7,625 bases of DNA from JACPSX01 sp035288405 [NCBI: bacterium] (GTDB lineage: Bacteria > JACPSX01): contig DATEAK010000287.1 in assembly GCA_035288405.1 (NCBI GenBank), forward strand, positions 1 to 7,625, in the 5' to 3' direction. Below, piece by piece: positions 1 to 7,034 of this stretch (the stretch's first letter is position 1; every line of letters starts with the position of its first letter). A model generated the notes under the pieces. It was not told where the DNA came from, searched no databases, and saw only the letters and a list, made by a program, of their open reading frames with translations. Both the position numbers and the translations under genes were made by a program.

Positions 1-456
1 ACGATCGTGCGCTTCTGGTGGGCCTTTGGGGAGACGATTTCGGGTCGACATCTGAGGGAGATGCTCCGGACGGCGGCCGCCGGTGAGCCGATCCGTGTCC
101 CGGCCGACTGCGGCGGCAGCTTTCTCTCCATGGAAGATTTCAACCGGGCCGTCGAGTCGATGCTCCTCAATCCCGCCAGCTTCGGGCAAGTCTTCAACCT
201 GGCCAGTGCATACATTACGTGGGAGGAAGTCGCCCGCATGGCGATTGAAGTAACGAGGTCCTCTGCTGCCGTGGAGATTGTCCCCCCGGCCGAATGGACG
301 GGTGCAGCCTTCCTGGCCGACCCGTGGGAACTGGATGATCGGCGGATCCGTGAACGTCTCGGCTTCAAGCCGAGCCAGGATCCCGCCAAGGTGCGAGAGG
401 CGCTGCGCAATGCGATTGCCAAGACCTGGCAACAATCCCTGGCGCAGGCCGCCTGA
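1..456 (+). CDS. NAD-dependent epimerase/dehydratase, C-terminal part (5' truncated)
   Basis: The reading frame is open from the first base and ends at TGA 454-456, so this is the last 151 residues of a gene that begins outside the window. A GTG at position 7 is in frame but is very unlikely to be the true start, because the upstream codons are also coding-like. The visible part resembles the substrate-binding C-terminal half of extended short-chain dehydrogenases. It has a segment like FLSMEDFNRAVESML, then the typical GQVFNLA strand, an ITWEEVARMA helix, and a terminal helix after RRIRERLGFKPS. The Rossmann nucleotide-binding motif and the catalytic Tyr-x-x-x-Lys would lie in the missing N-terminal half, so neither activity nor substrate can be stated. 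The family oxidises, reduces or epimerises sugar-nucleotide or other alcohol/ketone substrates using NAD(P). The gene converges on the transporter operon and need not be functionally linked to it. Confidence 0.8.
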   Translation, partial: TIVRFWWAFGETISGRHLREMLRTAAAGEPIRVPADCGGSFLSMEDFNRAVESMLLNPASFGQVFNLASAYITWEEVARMAIEVTRSSAAVEIVPPAEWTGAAFLADPWELDDRRIRERLGFKPSQDPAKVREALRNAIAKTWQQSLAQAA

Positions 457-573
457 CATTTTTGCGGGAGACGGCTCACTTTGCTTGCCGTCACGAGCTG
501 TTGTCATCTTGCTGAACTTGAGGCCGGCAGGAAGATCAGTGCTTCTGGGGGCGGACGAGCTATCCTGGCCCCG
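457..573. other. Convergent intergenic gap with two small hairpins
   Basis: This gap separates the stop of the epimerase (+) from the stop of the transporter ATPase (-). It holds no convincing gene. There is a perfect 6-bp inverted repeat, GACGGC at 470-475 and GCCGTC at 487-492, with an 11-base loop. A second hairpin at 548-572 is listed separately. Neither is followed by a T-run in either direction, so no classical intrinsic terminator is visible. Termination of the two converging genes may be Rho-dependent or may use these weak hairpins. Confidence 0.5.
548..572 (-). terminator. Possible hairpin at the 3' end of the transporter operon
   Basis: On the minus strand, one base after the ATPase stop codon, GGGGC (572-568) can pair with GCCCC (552-548). 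Inside that, GGA (565-563) can pair with TCC (555-553), leaving a 2-base bulge and a 7-base loop. Its position directly behind the operon suggests a role in termination or 3'-end protection. There is no U-tract after it, so it is not a canonical intrinsic terminator. Confidence 0.25.
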
Positions 574-1674
574 TTAGATTGGCTCGGGGGAATCCGAGAA
601 AACTTGCAAGCGGTCCGCTGGAAAGCTCATTTTCACCTTGTCTCCAATCCGGCCCCGTACAGCGGCGGAAACTTTGGCCAGCAGGTTCACCTCGCCCACG
701 CGTATTTCCCAAAATGCCGCATCCCCCTGGTAGGAGTACGCCGTCAACTTCCCCTGGACGGAATTGGCCTCAGCACCGGATTCTTGCCCTTCTTTTCGAA
801 GCTCCAGATGCTCGGGCCGGATGGCTAAGGTCACTTCCTGCCCTGCACCTACGTTCGGCGGAAAAAGACAATGGATCGTGCCGACGGCGGATTCCACGAC
901 GCCGCCCCTCACAACCCGTCCCTTCAAAAAGTTCATCTTCCCCACAAACTCGGCCACGAACCGGTTTGCGGGCTTCTGATAAATCTCTTCAGGAGTCCCG
1001 ATCTGCAGAATCTTCCCCTGATTCATCACGCAGATCCTATCCCCCATCTCCAAGGCCTCGGATTGGTCGTGAGTCACATAGAGCGTAGTCACCCCCAGAT
1101 TCCGGGTTAGACTCCGGATCTCGGCGCGCATTTCCTCCCGCAAGCGGGCATCCAAGTTTGAAAGCGGCTCATCCATGAGCAAGATTCCCGGCTCGGTCAC
1201 AATCGCCCGGGCCAATGCGACCCGCTGCTGCTGGCCCCCGCTGAGGGCGGTGGCAGAGCGCTGTTCCACACCTTCCAGATGGACCCTCTCCAGTGCCCTG
1301 TGAACTCGCTGCACGACCTGCGCACGCGGGACGCGACGCCATCCATAGGTCAGCGGGAAGGCCACGTTACGAAAGACACTCATGTGCGGCCAAACGGCAT
1401 AGCTCTGGAATACCATGCCGAAATCCCGCTTCTCCACCGGCACAAAGATTCCCGAATCGCCGCTCGTGACGAGCCGATCTCCGATAACGATCCGGCCGGT
1501 GTCCGGTCTCTCCAGACCCGCTACGCAGCGCAGAGTTGTCGTCTTCCCGCAGCCGCTGGGACCGAGAAGCACGCAAAACTCGCCTTTACGGACCTGAAGA
1601 TTCAGTCCTCGCACCGCCTCCACTGGTCCGTATTCCGTTGAATACGATTTCCGCAAACTCTGAATCTCGATCAT
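574..1674 (-). CDS. ABC transporter ATP-binding protein (FbpC/PotA-like importer ATPase)
   Basis: This is the cytoplasmic ATPase that powers the neighbouring importer, 366 residues from ATG 1674. All nucleotide-binding motifs are intact: Walker A GPSGCGKT at 38-45, Q-loop Gln at 90 (VFQSYAVWPHMS), signature LSGGQ at 144-148, Walker B ILLMDE at 164-169, D-loop SNLD at 172-175 and switch His 202 (VTHD). The remaining C-terminal part, including LAIRPEHLEL, looks like the TOBE-type regulatory domain of the Fe(3+)/polyamine/sugar importer ATPases, and the length is normal for that group. An in-frame ATG at 1731 would add 19 residues but would overlap the upstream gene. ATG 1674 fits the family N-terminus (MIEIQSLRKSY) and has AGAAGGAG at 1694-1687, although its 12-base spacing is long. 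It is the last gene of the operon, 29 bases after the cyclodeaminase-family gene. Substrate specificity lies in the other subunits and cannot be read from this protein. Confidence 0.95.
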   Translation of the reverse strand: MIEIQSLRKSYSTEYGPVEAVRGLNLQVRKGEFCVLLGPSGCGKTTTLRCVAGLERPDTGRIVIGDRLVTSGDSGIFVPVEKRDFGMVFQSYAVWPHMSVFRNVAFPLTYGWRRVPRAQVVQRVHRALERVHLEGVEQRSATALSGGQQQRVALARAIVTEPGILLMDEPLSNLDARLREEMRAEIRSLTRNLGVTTLYVTHDQSEALEMGDRICVMNQGKILQIGTPEEIYQKPANRFVAEFVGKMNFLKGRVVRGGVVESAVGTIHCLFPPNVGAGQEVTLAIRPEHLELRKEGQESGAEANSVQGKLTAYSYQGDAAFWEIRVGEVNLLAKVSAAVRGRIGDKVKMSFPADRLQVFSDSPEPI

Positions 1675-1703
1675 GAGAGCCGAAAACTCCTTCTCTCCAG
1701 TCC

Positions 1704-2768
1704 TTACGTTGTAATGTCCTGCAGGAACCACTCCGTGGGCAGATCCCGTCCAAGCCCAAGTTCTCTGGCACGTTTAAGGACAAAGGCACCGGCCGCGGAG
1801 AACTGGACACCATGCCCCTCATTGTTGGCAAAATAAGTTCTCTGCATGGGGCTGGTTCTGCCTGCAACCTTGCCAGCACACAACTCGGCAAGACTAATTT
1901 CAGACGGGAGATCCCTCTCGTCCTTGCCGCCCACAGCAAGAGGGCCATCGCCTCGCTCTTTGGAGACAACGGAAGGGTGAAACTGGGGACCAAAGCCGCG
2001 CTCGTGGACCACGGCAATGTCAAAGATTCCGAGAGGGGACCGGCCGACCTCGCCGAAGGGCCGCACGCTGCTCAAATGCATCCCGGGTCTAATCCACTCG
2101 CCCTTTACAAAGGGACGGGGCGAATCGGTGCAGGTGCAAACGATGTCACACTCCTCAAAGGCCGCCTCCGGATTGCCAACCGGCGTAACTTTCACATCCA
2201 GCTTCGTCTCTATTTCCCGGGCAAAAGACTCCCGGCTTTCCTGTCGCAAGCTATACACTGTCACCTTCTCAATCGGCCGGATCGCGCACATGGATTCGAC
2301 GTGGCTGCGCGCCTGGCTGCCTGCTCCTACCACGCCAAGGACGCGAGAATCCTCTCTACTGAGATAGCTTGCCGCTAACGCGCTGGTCGCAGAAACCCGC
2401 ATGAGCTGAAGATAGCCGTCATTCAGAATCCCGTCGAGCTCGCCCGTCCGTATGTTATAGAGGAGAACCAAGCCGCAGTAGAGTCCGGGACGAGAGGCGT
2501 ACTTTATTGTCCGGTCTCCGGTCTTATCGCGCCATACGTTCACATCGGAGCGCAGCCGGATTGCATGGTATCCGTGTTTAATGACGGTGCCCTCAAAATT
2601 TGCAAAGACGTAGGTGCGCCCCTCCCCTGTTGGGACAACGATGTTGCTGCGCCGGCGGTGGACGGCCCGACCCAAACCGTGCTCGCGGTAGCCGTCTCGC
2701 AACACCTCAATGCACTCACGCATGGAGATCAGTTGGGCAATTTCTTCATTGTTCAGCAAAAGAGTCAT
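1704..2768 (-). CDS. Ornithine cyclodeaminase/mu-crystallin family protein
   Basis: This is a 354-residue cytoplasmic protein of the ornithine cyclodeaminase/mu-crystallin family, whose members include ornithine cyclodeaminase, alanine dehydrogenase and ketimine or opine-type reductases. The N-terminal domain starts MTLLLNNEEIAQLISM. The conserved helix reads LMRVSATSALAASYLS, with Arg 124 at the place of the family's substrate-carboxylate arginine. The Rossmann NAD(P) motif is VVGAGSQARSHV (GAG at 148-150), and CDIVCTCTDSPRPF (207-220) is the usual strand that precedes the active-site loop. Two deviations are visible by eye. The position that is usually lysine in GxK-type sequences appears as arginine (AIRLRSD, 69-75). 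The loop that normally carries the catalytic aspartate in a GxD-P-G context reads SSVRPFGEVGRSPLG (233-247). True ornithine cyclodeaminase activity is therefore uncertain, and an imine reductase or amino-acid dehydrogenase is as likely. The start is set by GGAG at 2779-2776, seven bases upstream. It lies between the permease and ATPase genes of the transporter, so it probably acts on the imported compound. Confidence 0.9.
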   Translation of the reverse strand: MTLLLNNEEIAQLISMRECIEVLRDGYREHGLGRAVHRRRSNIVVPTGEGRTYVFANFEGTVIKHGYHAIRLRSDVNVWRDKTGDRTIKYASRPGLYCGLVLLYNIRTGELDGILNDGYLQLMRVSATSALAASYLSREDSRVLGVVGAGSQARSHVESMCAIRPIEKVTVYSLRQESRESFAREIETKLDVKVTPVGNPEAAFEECDIVCTCTDSPRPFVKGEWIRPGMHLSSVRPFGEVGRSPLGIFDIAVVHERGFGPQFHPSVVSKERGDGPLAVGGKDERDLPSEISLAELCAGKVAGRTSPMQRTYFANNEGHGVQFSAAGAFVLKRARELGLGRDLPTEWFLQDITT

Positions 2769-2790
2769 AAGTCTACTCCGAAAACGCCCC

Positions 2791-2836
2791 CCACCAATCC
2801 CTCCCCCTCGAGGGGGGAAAAAAAGGAAGGAGGTGG
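2791..2836. repeat. Intercistronic palindrome with purine/pyrimidine-skewed flanks
   Basis: The 75-base gap between the permease and cyclodeaminase-family genes holds a perfect 14-bp palindrome at 2803-2816 (CCCCCTC/GAGGGGG, with CTCGAG at its centre). It is flanked by a pyrimidine-rich left arm and a purine-rich right arm that includes a run of seven A. CCACC at 2791-2795 and GGTGG at 2832-2836 extend the symmetry imperfectly. In the operon mRNA the T-run comes before the hairpin rather than after it, so it is not an intrinsic terminator. It could be a dispersed intergenic repeat or an mRNA-stability hairpin. Only one copy is in the window, so repetition cannot be shown here. Confidence 0.5.
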
Positions 2837-2843
2837 ACAGAGC

Positions 2844-4631
2844 TCAGCCGGGAACCTGGGTGCCGACTCGCGCCCGCAGGAAGACGGTGCGCAGGATAAT
2901 CACCAGGACCAGAACCATCAGGATCATCACGACCCCCAGGGCAGATACCTGGGGAACGTAAGCGGAGCCCCACATTTTCCAAATCAGCGTGGACACGACT
3001 TCGCTTCCGGGGGAGTAGAGAACCAGCGCCATCGTTACTTCCCGGTAGGAGAGCAAGGCAATCCACAGCCAGCCGTTGAAGATCGCCGCGGAGACCAGGG
3101 GGATCGTAATCCGTCCCACCACACGCACGGTGGAGGCCCCGCAGGCCCGGCCCGCTTCCTCCAGTTCCGGATGGATCTGGATCAGAGCGCTGTTCATGGC
3201 CCGGCTGCCGTAACTGATAAAACTAATCGCGTGGGCAACGATAATGATGACAATGCTGCCATAGATGGGAATTACGGTGCGGTAGACGAGGGCCAGGTAC
3301 CCCAGGGCCACGGCAAACAGGATGTGAGGAACGGCATGGGGGAGAAAAGCAAAGACGTCCAGCAAAGCCCGCACACGAAAGCGGGTGCGAACGACGATCC
3401 AGGAGATCACGACGCTCAGCGCCATGGCCAGGACCGGCGCAAAGGCAATCAACGTGAGTGTGTTTAGAAAGGGGCGCACTCCGGAATACTTGGGAATGTT
3501 CCGGTAGTTGGTCAGCGTCACGTGGGTCAGGGCCTCCAGAGAAGGGACTTGCAGGTACGGCAGCAGGGAAGCCCATATCAGGACCGCAAAGGGGAGAAAG
3601 ATCTCAAACAAGAAGTACACAAGGATGAAGACCACGGCCGCGGACTTCCAGCGCCCCAGCTCGATGAGCTTGGGACGGTAGCCCCGCCCGGTTACCACCA
3701 CGTACTTTCTGCTTTCCCGGACAACCCGGAAATACAAGATGCTCGCGACCACACCAAGGACCACCATGATAAGTCCGTAAGCTCCGGCCAGACCGTACTT
3801 AGGGAGTCCCACCTGGGGAGTAACAGCAAAATAAATCAGGGAACTTAGAACGAAAATCCCGGAGGGCAACCCCAGGATGGCAGGAGCTTCAAAGACGGAC
3901 AGCGCGGTCATCAATAGGTAGACCATAACCGCTGCAATGGCGGGAACCGTAATGGGGAGATTAATCTTGAAAAACGTCCGGACCTTGCTCACTCCAGAAG
4001 CGTAGGCTGCCTCCTCCAGAGAGGGATCCATGGCAGTATAAGAAGCCGACAGCATGAAAAAGGCCGCGGGGACAAAGGAGATTCCCTGCACGAAGGCCAT
4101 GCCCGGAATATTGTACAGGCTGAAGGGAGGGTTCTGGAGACCCAGGAGCTTCATGGCGAGCTGGTTGATGAGTCCGATCTGCGGGCTCAGCAAGAGGATC
4201 CAACCGATCGTCCGTAGAAACGTGGGAATGAGGATTCCCGCGGTCATCAACAGGTAGACGGTCTTCCGGAAAGGCAGATCCGTGCGGTGGAGGAGCCAGA
4301 CGATGGGGACCGCAAACAGCAGGGTGACGGCCAAAGTGCAGATGGCGAAGAACGCCGTGTTGAGAAGGACATGATAAGTGAAAGGATCGAGAAACACCTC
4401 CCGGTAGTTCGCCAGGGTAAGTGCACCGGTCCGCCCCGGCAACCCCTTTCGGAAGCTCATGAGAAGCACAGTGACGACGGGAACACAGACCACGAAGCCG
4501 ATGATAAGGGTCAATGCTCCGACCACGAGCTGGCCTAGAGTGATCCGGCGCACCCAACCCTGAAACCGGCCATTGTTTTCCGTACTCTTGAGTGAGTCCA
4601 TTGCAGAGACATGCGAAGATTCAGAGCTCAT
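2844..4631 (-). CDS. Fused two-domain ABC transporter permease (FbpB/ThiP-like)
   Basis: This is a 595-residue inner-membrane protein carrying both permease halves in one chain. Hydrophobic stretches lie near residues 33-57, 92-115, 124-148, 176-197, 228-250, 256-272, 283-302, 331-357, 388-412, 424-450, 455-475, 509-530 and 564-583. Each half carries an EAA coupling loop, which contacts the ATPase. The first is EEAAYASG (206-213), ending in INLP at 223-226. The second is EEAGRACG (491-498), ending in ITIP at 508-511. The two loops are 285 residues apart, as expected for a duplicated, fused permease. Single-chain permeases of this kind serve Fe(3+), thiamine and 2-aminoethylphosphonate importers, so the fold alone does not fix the substrate. 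The start is uncertain: ATG 4631 has only a weak purine-rich stretch upstream, and ATG 4601 (residue 11) is a plausible alternative that leaves the first membrane segment unchanged. It lies 101 bases after the second binding protein, the widest gap in the operon. Confidence 0.93.
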   Translation of the reverse strand: MSSESSHVSAMDSLKSTENNGRFQGWVRRITLGQLVVGALTLIIGFVVCVPVVTVLLMSFRKGLPGRTGALTLANYREVFLDPFTYHVLLNTAFFAICTLAVTLLFAVPIVWLLHRTDLPFRKTVYLLMTAGILIPTFLRTIGWILLLSPQIGLINQLAMKLLGLQNPPFSLYNIPGMAFVQGISFVPAAFFMLSASYTAMDPSLEEAAYASGVSKVRTFFKINLPITVPAIAAVMVYLLMTALSVFEAPAILGLPSGIFVLSSLIYFAVTPQVGLPKYGLAGAYGLIMVVLGVVASILYFRVVRESRKYVVVTGRGYRPKLIELGRWKSAAVVFILVYFLFEIFLPFAVLIWASLLPYLQVPSLEALTHVTLTNYRNIPKYSGVRPFLNTLTLIAFAPVLAMALSVVISWIVVRTRFRVRALLDVFAFLPHAVPHILFAVALGYLALVYRTVIPIYGSIVIIIVAHAISFISYGSRAMNSALIQIHPELEEAGRACGASTVRVVGRITIPLVSAAIFNGWLWIALLSYREVTMALVLYSPGSEVVSTLIWKMWGSAYVPQVSALGVVMILMVLVLVIILRTVFLRARVGTQVPG

Positions 4632-4732
4632 TGATGCCCGCTACCGCCACTGTGTTTCCCTTCCCGGCAGTTCACATCCCATAGTTGCGGCCGTGTACGA
4701 GGTTGGAAGACCGTGCCGGAGAACTTTTCCTT

Positions 4733-5784
4733 TTACCGGTATCCGATCAGTCTGCCGTACTTGGTGCTCAGGTCCTCCAATTGGGTCAGGGCGAACTTGT
4801 AATCGAGAGCCACCACGTTCTTCTTCTGGACATATTGGTAGGCGGGGGTCCCTTTAAAGTACATCGAGGTCTGCCCCATGATCTTCTCCCATACCGCCTG
4901 CCCCTCTGGGCTGGACAGAAAGACCGTCACGAGAATGGCGGCGTTTCTGTGCTTGGCTTGCTTGAGGGGAGCGCTCAGAAAGTGCGTGGCAATGATCGGG
5001 TCCGGGTTTTCAATGAACACCACGGGAGATCCGGTCTTCTTGGCCTGATCAATATAATCATCCACCATGGTTGCCGCCACCAAGGTTTCTCCCAGTTGCA
5101 GGCGGGTGTAAACCTCGGGAACGCGTCCCATCGCGGGACTTTGCTTGGCAAGCGCTTCCACAAACTTGGTGGTCTTGGCGTCTCCCCAGACCTGGGCCAG
5201 CCGGGCCCAGTGGTGCGTTGCCGAGGAGACACCGATCTTCCCTTTCCACTTGGGATCCAGGAGATCCTCCCAACGCTTGGGGGCCTCCGCCGGCTTGAGC
5301 CGTTGATTGTTGTAGGCCGGAGCCACGAACTGCGTGGCCACGGCCACCGCCTGCCCGTTGTAGAAGAGGGCTTTGGGTTCAATTCCGAAGCTCGCCCCCC
5401 AATCCACCAGGTCCACACCCTCGTTATTCACCAGGGTTGCGTAGTGGGCGTCGTTGACCACCATGACATCCCAGGCAGGAGGAGTCCCGGTCGATAGCTC
5501 CGTCACCACTTTGGCCACGTCCCGCGTCATAGAGCCCGAGCCGGTGAACTGCAGATCCAGGTTGAGCCCATATTTTTTGTTAAGCGCATCTTTGAGGGCG
5601 CGCCCCCATCCGGGCCCATGGCGGCGGAGGCGTAGAAGTTCAGGACCCCTTCTTTCTTGGCCCCGTCGATGACCGATTGGAGAGACACTTTGGCGGCCGC
5701 AGCCGCCCGGGCATCTCGCACCAATCCCGGGGTTCCCGCAGTGAATACGGCCAAGGTGACAACTGCAAATAATCGCGCGATCAT
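4733..5784 (-). pseudogene. Second periplasmic substrate-binding protein, frameshifted
   Basis: This is a paralogue of the binding protein just upstream, roughly 60% identical by eye over the mature part. The start is ATG 5784, with AAAGGG at 5796-5791 six bases away. The N-terminus is a clear signal peptide (MIARLFAVVTLAVF, then a stretch ending ARAAAAA). Translation then runs LQSVIDGAKKEGVLNFY to GPDG. There the frame breaks: the rest of the protein (GRALKDALNKKYG to the C-terminal GRLIGYR) is in another frame, and the original frame stops at 5527 after about 85 residues. The break falls at a run of five C on the plus strand (5603-5607). One extra base would restore 350 residues and match the paralogue without a gap. 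Family landmarks are intact after the break: GSGSMTRDVAKVV, DPKWKGKIGV, ATHHWARLAQVWGD, VYTRLQLGE and PEGQAVWEK. Because the rest looks conserved, a sequencing error or a very recent mutation is more likely than long decay. If intact, it would deliver substrate to the same permease. Confidence 0.85.
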
Positions 5785-5811
5785 GGCTATCCCTTTCAAA
5801 GCTGTTTGTTC

Positions 5812-6912
5812 TCACCGAAAACCCAGGAGCTTTCCGTATTTATTCGTCAGATCTTCAAACTGACTCAGAGCGAACTTTTTCTCCAGCGAGACGGCGTTCT
5901 TCTTCTGCACGTAGTTGTATGCCGGGCTCCCTTTGATGAACATGGAAGTCTGGCCCTGCGTCTTGCCCCATATCGCCTGGCCTTCCGGGGTCACCAAAAA
6001 GGTGACAAGGAGAAGCGCCGCGTTCCTGTGTTCCGCCCCCTTGAGAGGCGCCGCCAGATAGTGGGTGGCGATGATCGGATCGACGGCTTCAATGAAGCCG
6101 ATGGGGGCTCCCTTCTCCTTGGCCTCGTCAACATAGCTGTCCGTCATGGTAGCGGCTATCGCGACCTCTCCCAGTTGCAGCCGGGTATAGACTTCGGGAA
6201 GCCTTCCCCTGACGATCTTCTGTTCCGCCATGGCCCGCACGTACTTGGTCGTCTTCTCATCCCCCCAGACCTGGGCCAGCCGACCCCAGTGGTGAGTGGC
6301 CGTGTTGACGCCGATTTTCCCCTTCCACTTCGGATCCAGGAGGTCTTCCCATTTCTTGGGAAGGTCGGCCGGCTTGACGAGTTTTGTATTGTAGGCCGGA
6401 GCCACAAACTGCGTGGCGAAAGCAACGGTGGCGCCGTCATACAGAACGGCCTTGGGATCGATACCCAGAGCCCCGTAATCAACATGCTCCAAGAAATCAT
6501 TTTGCACGAGGGGAATGTAGTGGGCATCCGTAACCAGCATCGTGTCCCACGTGGGGCGAGAGCCGGCAGCCATCTCCGTAACCACTTTCGACACGTCCAG
6601 TGTCATGGAGCCCGAAGAAGTGTACGTGATGTTCAGATCCACACCGTATTTTTTCTTGATTCCTTCCTGAAGAAGTTGGGCTCCTTTCGGCCCCAGCGTG
6701 GAAGGCGCGTAGAGCTTGAGCGTCCCTTCCTTCTTGGCCCCGTCGACGACGGCCTGCAGGCCCGCTCCGGCAGGAGCAGCCGCTGACAGAGCCGGAGCCG
6801 ACAGCAGCGCCGCCAGCAACACGAGCCCAACCCTTTGCAGCACACGGGAAAACTTGCACCTTCGCCTGTTTCGAAACGAATGGGCCATGGAAATCCAATT
6901 TCCTGTCTTCAT
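5812..6912 (-). CDS. Periplasmic extracellular substrate-binding protein of the ABC importer
   Basis: This 366-residue protein would capture the substrate outside the inner membrane for the permease encoded downstream. ATG 6912 is set by a strong Shine-Dalgarno, GGGAGG at 6927-6922, nine bases away. The signal peptide has a long basic n-region (RNRRRCKF, 14-21), a hydrophobic core near 28-37 (VGLVLLAALL) and a likely cleavage site near ALSA-AAP (41-47). There is no lipobox cysteine at the end of the core. The mature part follows the Fe(3+)/AfuA-like class 1 binding-protein pattern: LQAVVDGAKKEGTLKLYAP (52-70), SGSMTLDVSKVV (100-111), WEDLLDPKWKGKIGV (188-202), ATHHWGRLAQVWGD (205-218), VYTRLQLGE (241-249), HRNAA (295-299) and PEGQAIWGK (309-317). 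Where iron-binding relatives carry two adjacent tyrosines, this protein reads DSYVD (258-262), so ferric iron is not supported as substrate. It is the first gene of the operon, and its stop is 27 bases before the paralogous copy. Confidence 0.93.
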   Translation of the reverse strand: MKTGNWISMAHSFRNRRRCKFSRVLQRVGLVLLAALLSAPALSAAAPAGAGLQAVVDGAKKEGTLKLYAPSTLGPKGAQLLQEGIKKKYGVDLNITYTSSGSMTLDVSKVVTEMAAGSRPTWDTMLVTDAHYIPLVQNDFLEHVDYGALGIDPKAVLYDGATVAFATQFVAPAYNTKLVKPADLPKKWEDLLDPKWKGKIGVNTATHHWGRLAQVWGDEKTTKYVRAMAEQKIVRGRLPEVYTRLQLGEVAIAATMTDSYVDEAKEKGAPIGFIEAVDPIIATHYLAAPLKGAEHRNAALLLVTFLVTPEGQAIWGKTQGQTSMFIKGSPAYNYVQKKNAVSLEKKFALSQFEDLTNKYGKLLGFR

Positions 6913-6952
6913 CTAGAGTATCCTCCCTGCAGAATAGACCGGATGAATTCCG

Positions 6953-6980
6953 CGCTTTCCCGATCGCCAGGGAAAATGCG
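6953..6980. repeat. Hairpin in the operon leader
   Basis: TTTCCC (6956-6961) pairs with GGGAAA (6970-6975) across an 8-base loop. CGC (6953-6955) can extend the stem with GCG (6978-6980) past a 2-base bulge. It would lie in the 5' leader of the operon mRNA, about 40 to 70 bases before the first start codon. It is a modest structure that may arise by chance. No known riboswitch fold is recognised. Confidence 0.3.
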
Positions 6981-7005
6981 CCCCCCGCTTCATTTTCCAA
7001 CCGGT

Positions 7006-7022
7006 GTGAAAAAGGATTTCAC
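7006..7022. promoter_or_regulatory. Candidate operator: GTGAAA-N5-TTTCAC inverted repeat
   Basis: Both 6-base arms (7006-7011 and 7017-7022) are exact reverse complements with a 5-base spacer, a spacing typical of a dimeric helix-turn-helix regulator. The site lies just downstream of the predicted minus-strand promoter, where a bound repressor would block the operon. No regulator gene is present in the window, so the binding protein is unknown. Confidence 0.4.
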
Positions 7023-7034
7023 TCGAATGAGCCT

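Noticed and set aside
470-492. GACGGC/GCCGTC hairpin as an intrinsic terminator
   Set aside because: The stem is only 6 bp with an 11-base loop, and neither strand has a T-run directly after it.
1675-1731. Alternative ATPase start at 1731, adding 19 residues
   Set aside because: It would overlap the upstream gene by 28 bases, and the extra residues do not look like the family N-terminus. ATG 1674 has an AGAAGGAG site and begins with the usual MIEI-type strand.
2565-3467. Plus-strand open frame of 300 codons
   Set aside because: It is antisense to the permease and the start of the cyclodeaminase gene. Its product is a low-complexity, Asp/Gly/His/Gln-rich chain, as expected for the complement of a membrane protein gene.
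5608-5815. N-terminal 70 residues of an uninterrupted 360-codon frame starting at 5815
   Set aside because: This stretch is Cys/Arg/His-rich and has no signal peptide. The signal peptide and first strands lie in the neighbouring frame from 5784, so the open upstream extension is an out-of-frame shadow of the frameshifted gene.
5806-6786. Long plus-strand open frame of 326 codons opposite the first binding protein, and a similar one at 4685-5497 opposite the second
   Set aside because: Both lie wholly or almost wholly antisense to well-supported binding-protein genes. They resemble each other only because the sense genes are paralogues, and their translations match no family.
6841-6873. Twin-arginine export signal in the first binding protein (RRRCKF)
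   Set aside because: The consensus S/T-R-R-x-F-L-K is not met after the arginines. An ordinary Sec signal with a long basic n-region explains the sequence better.
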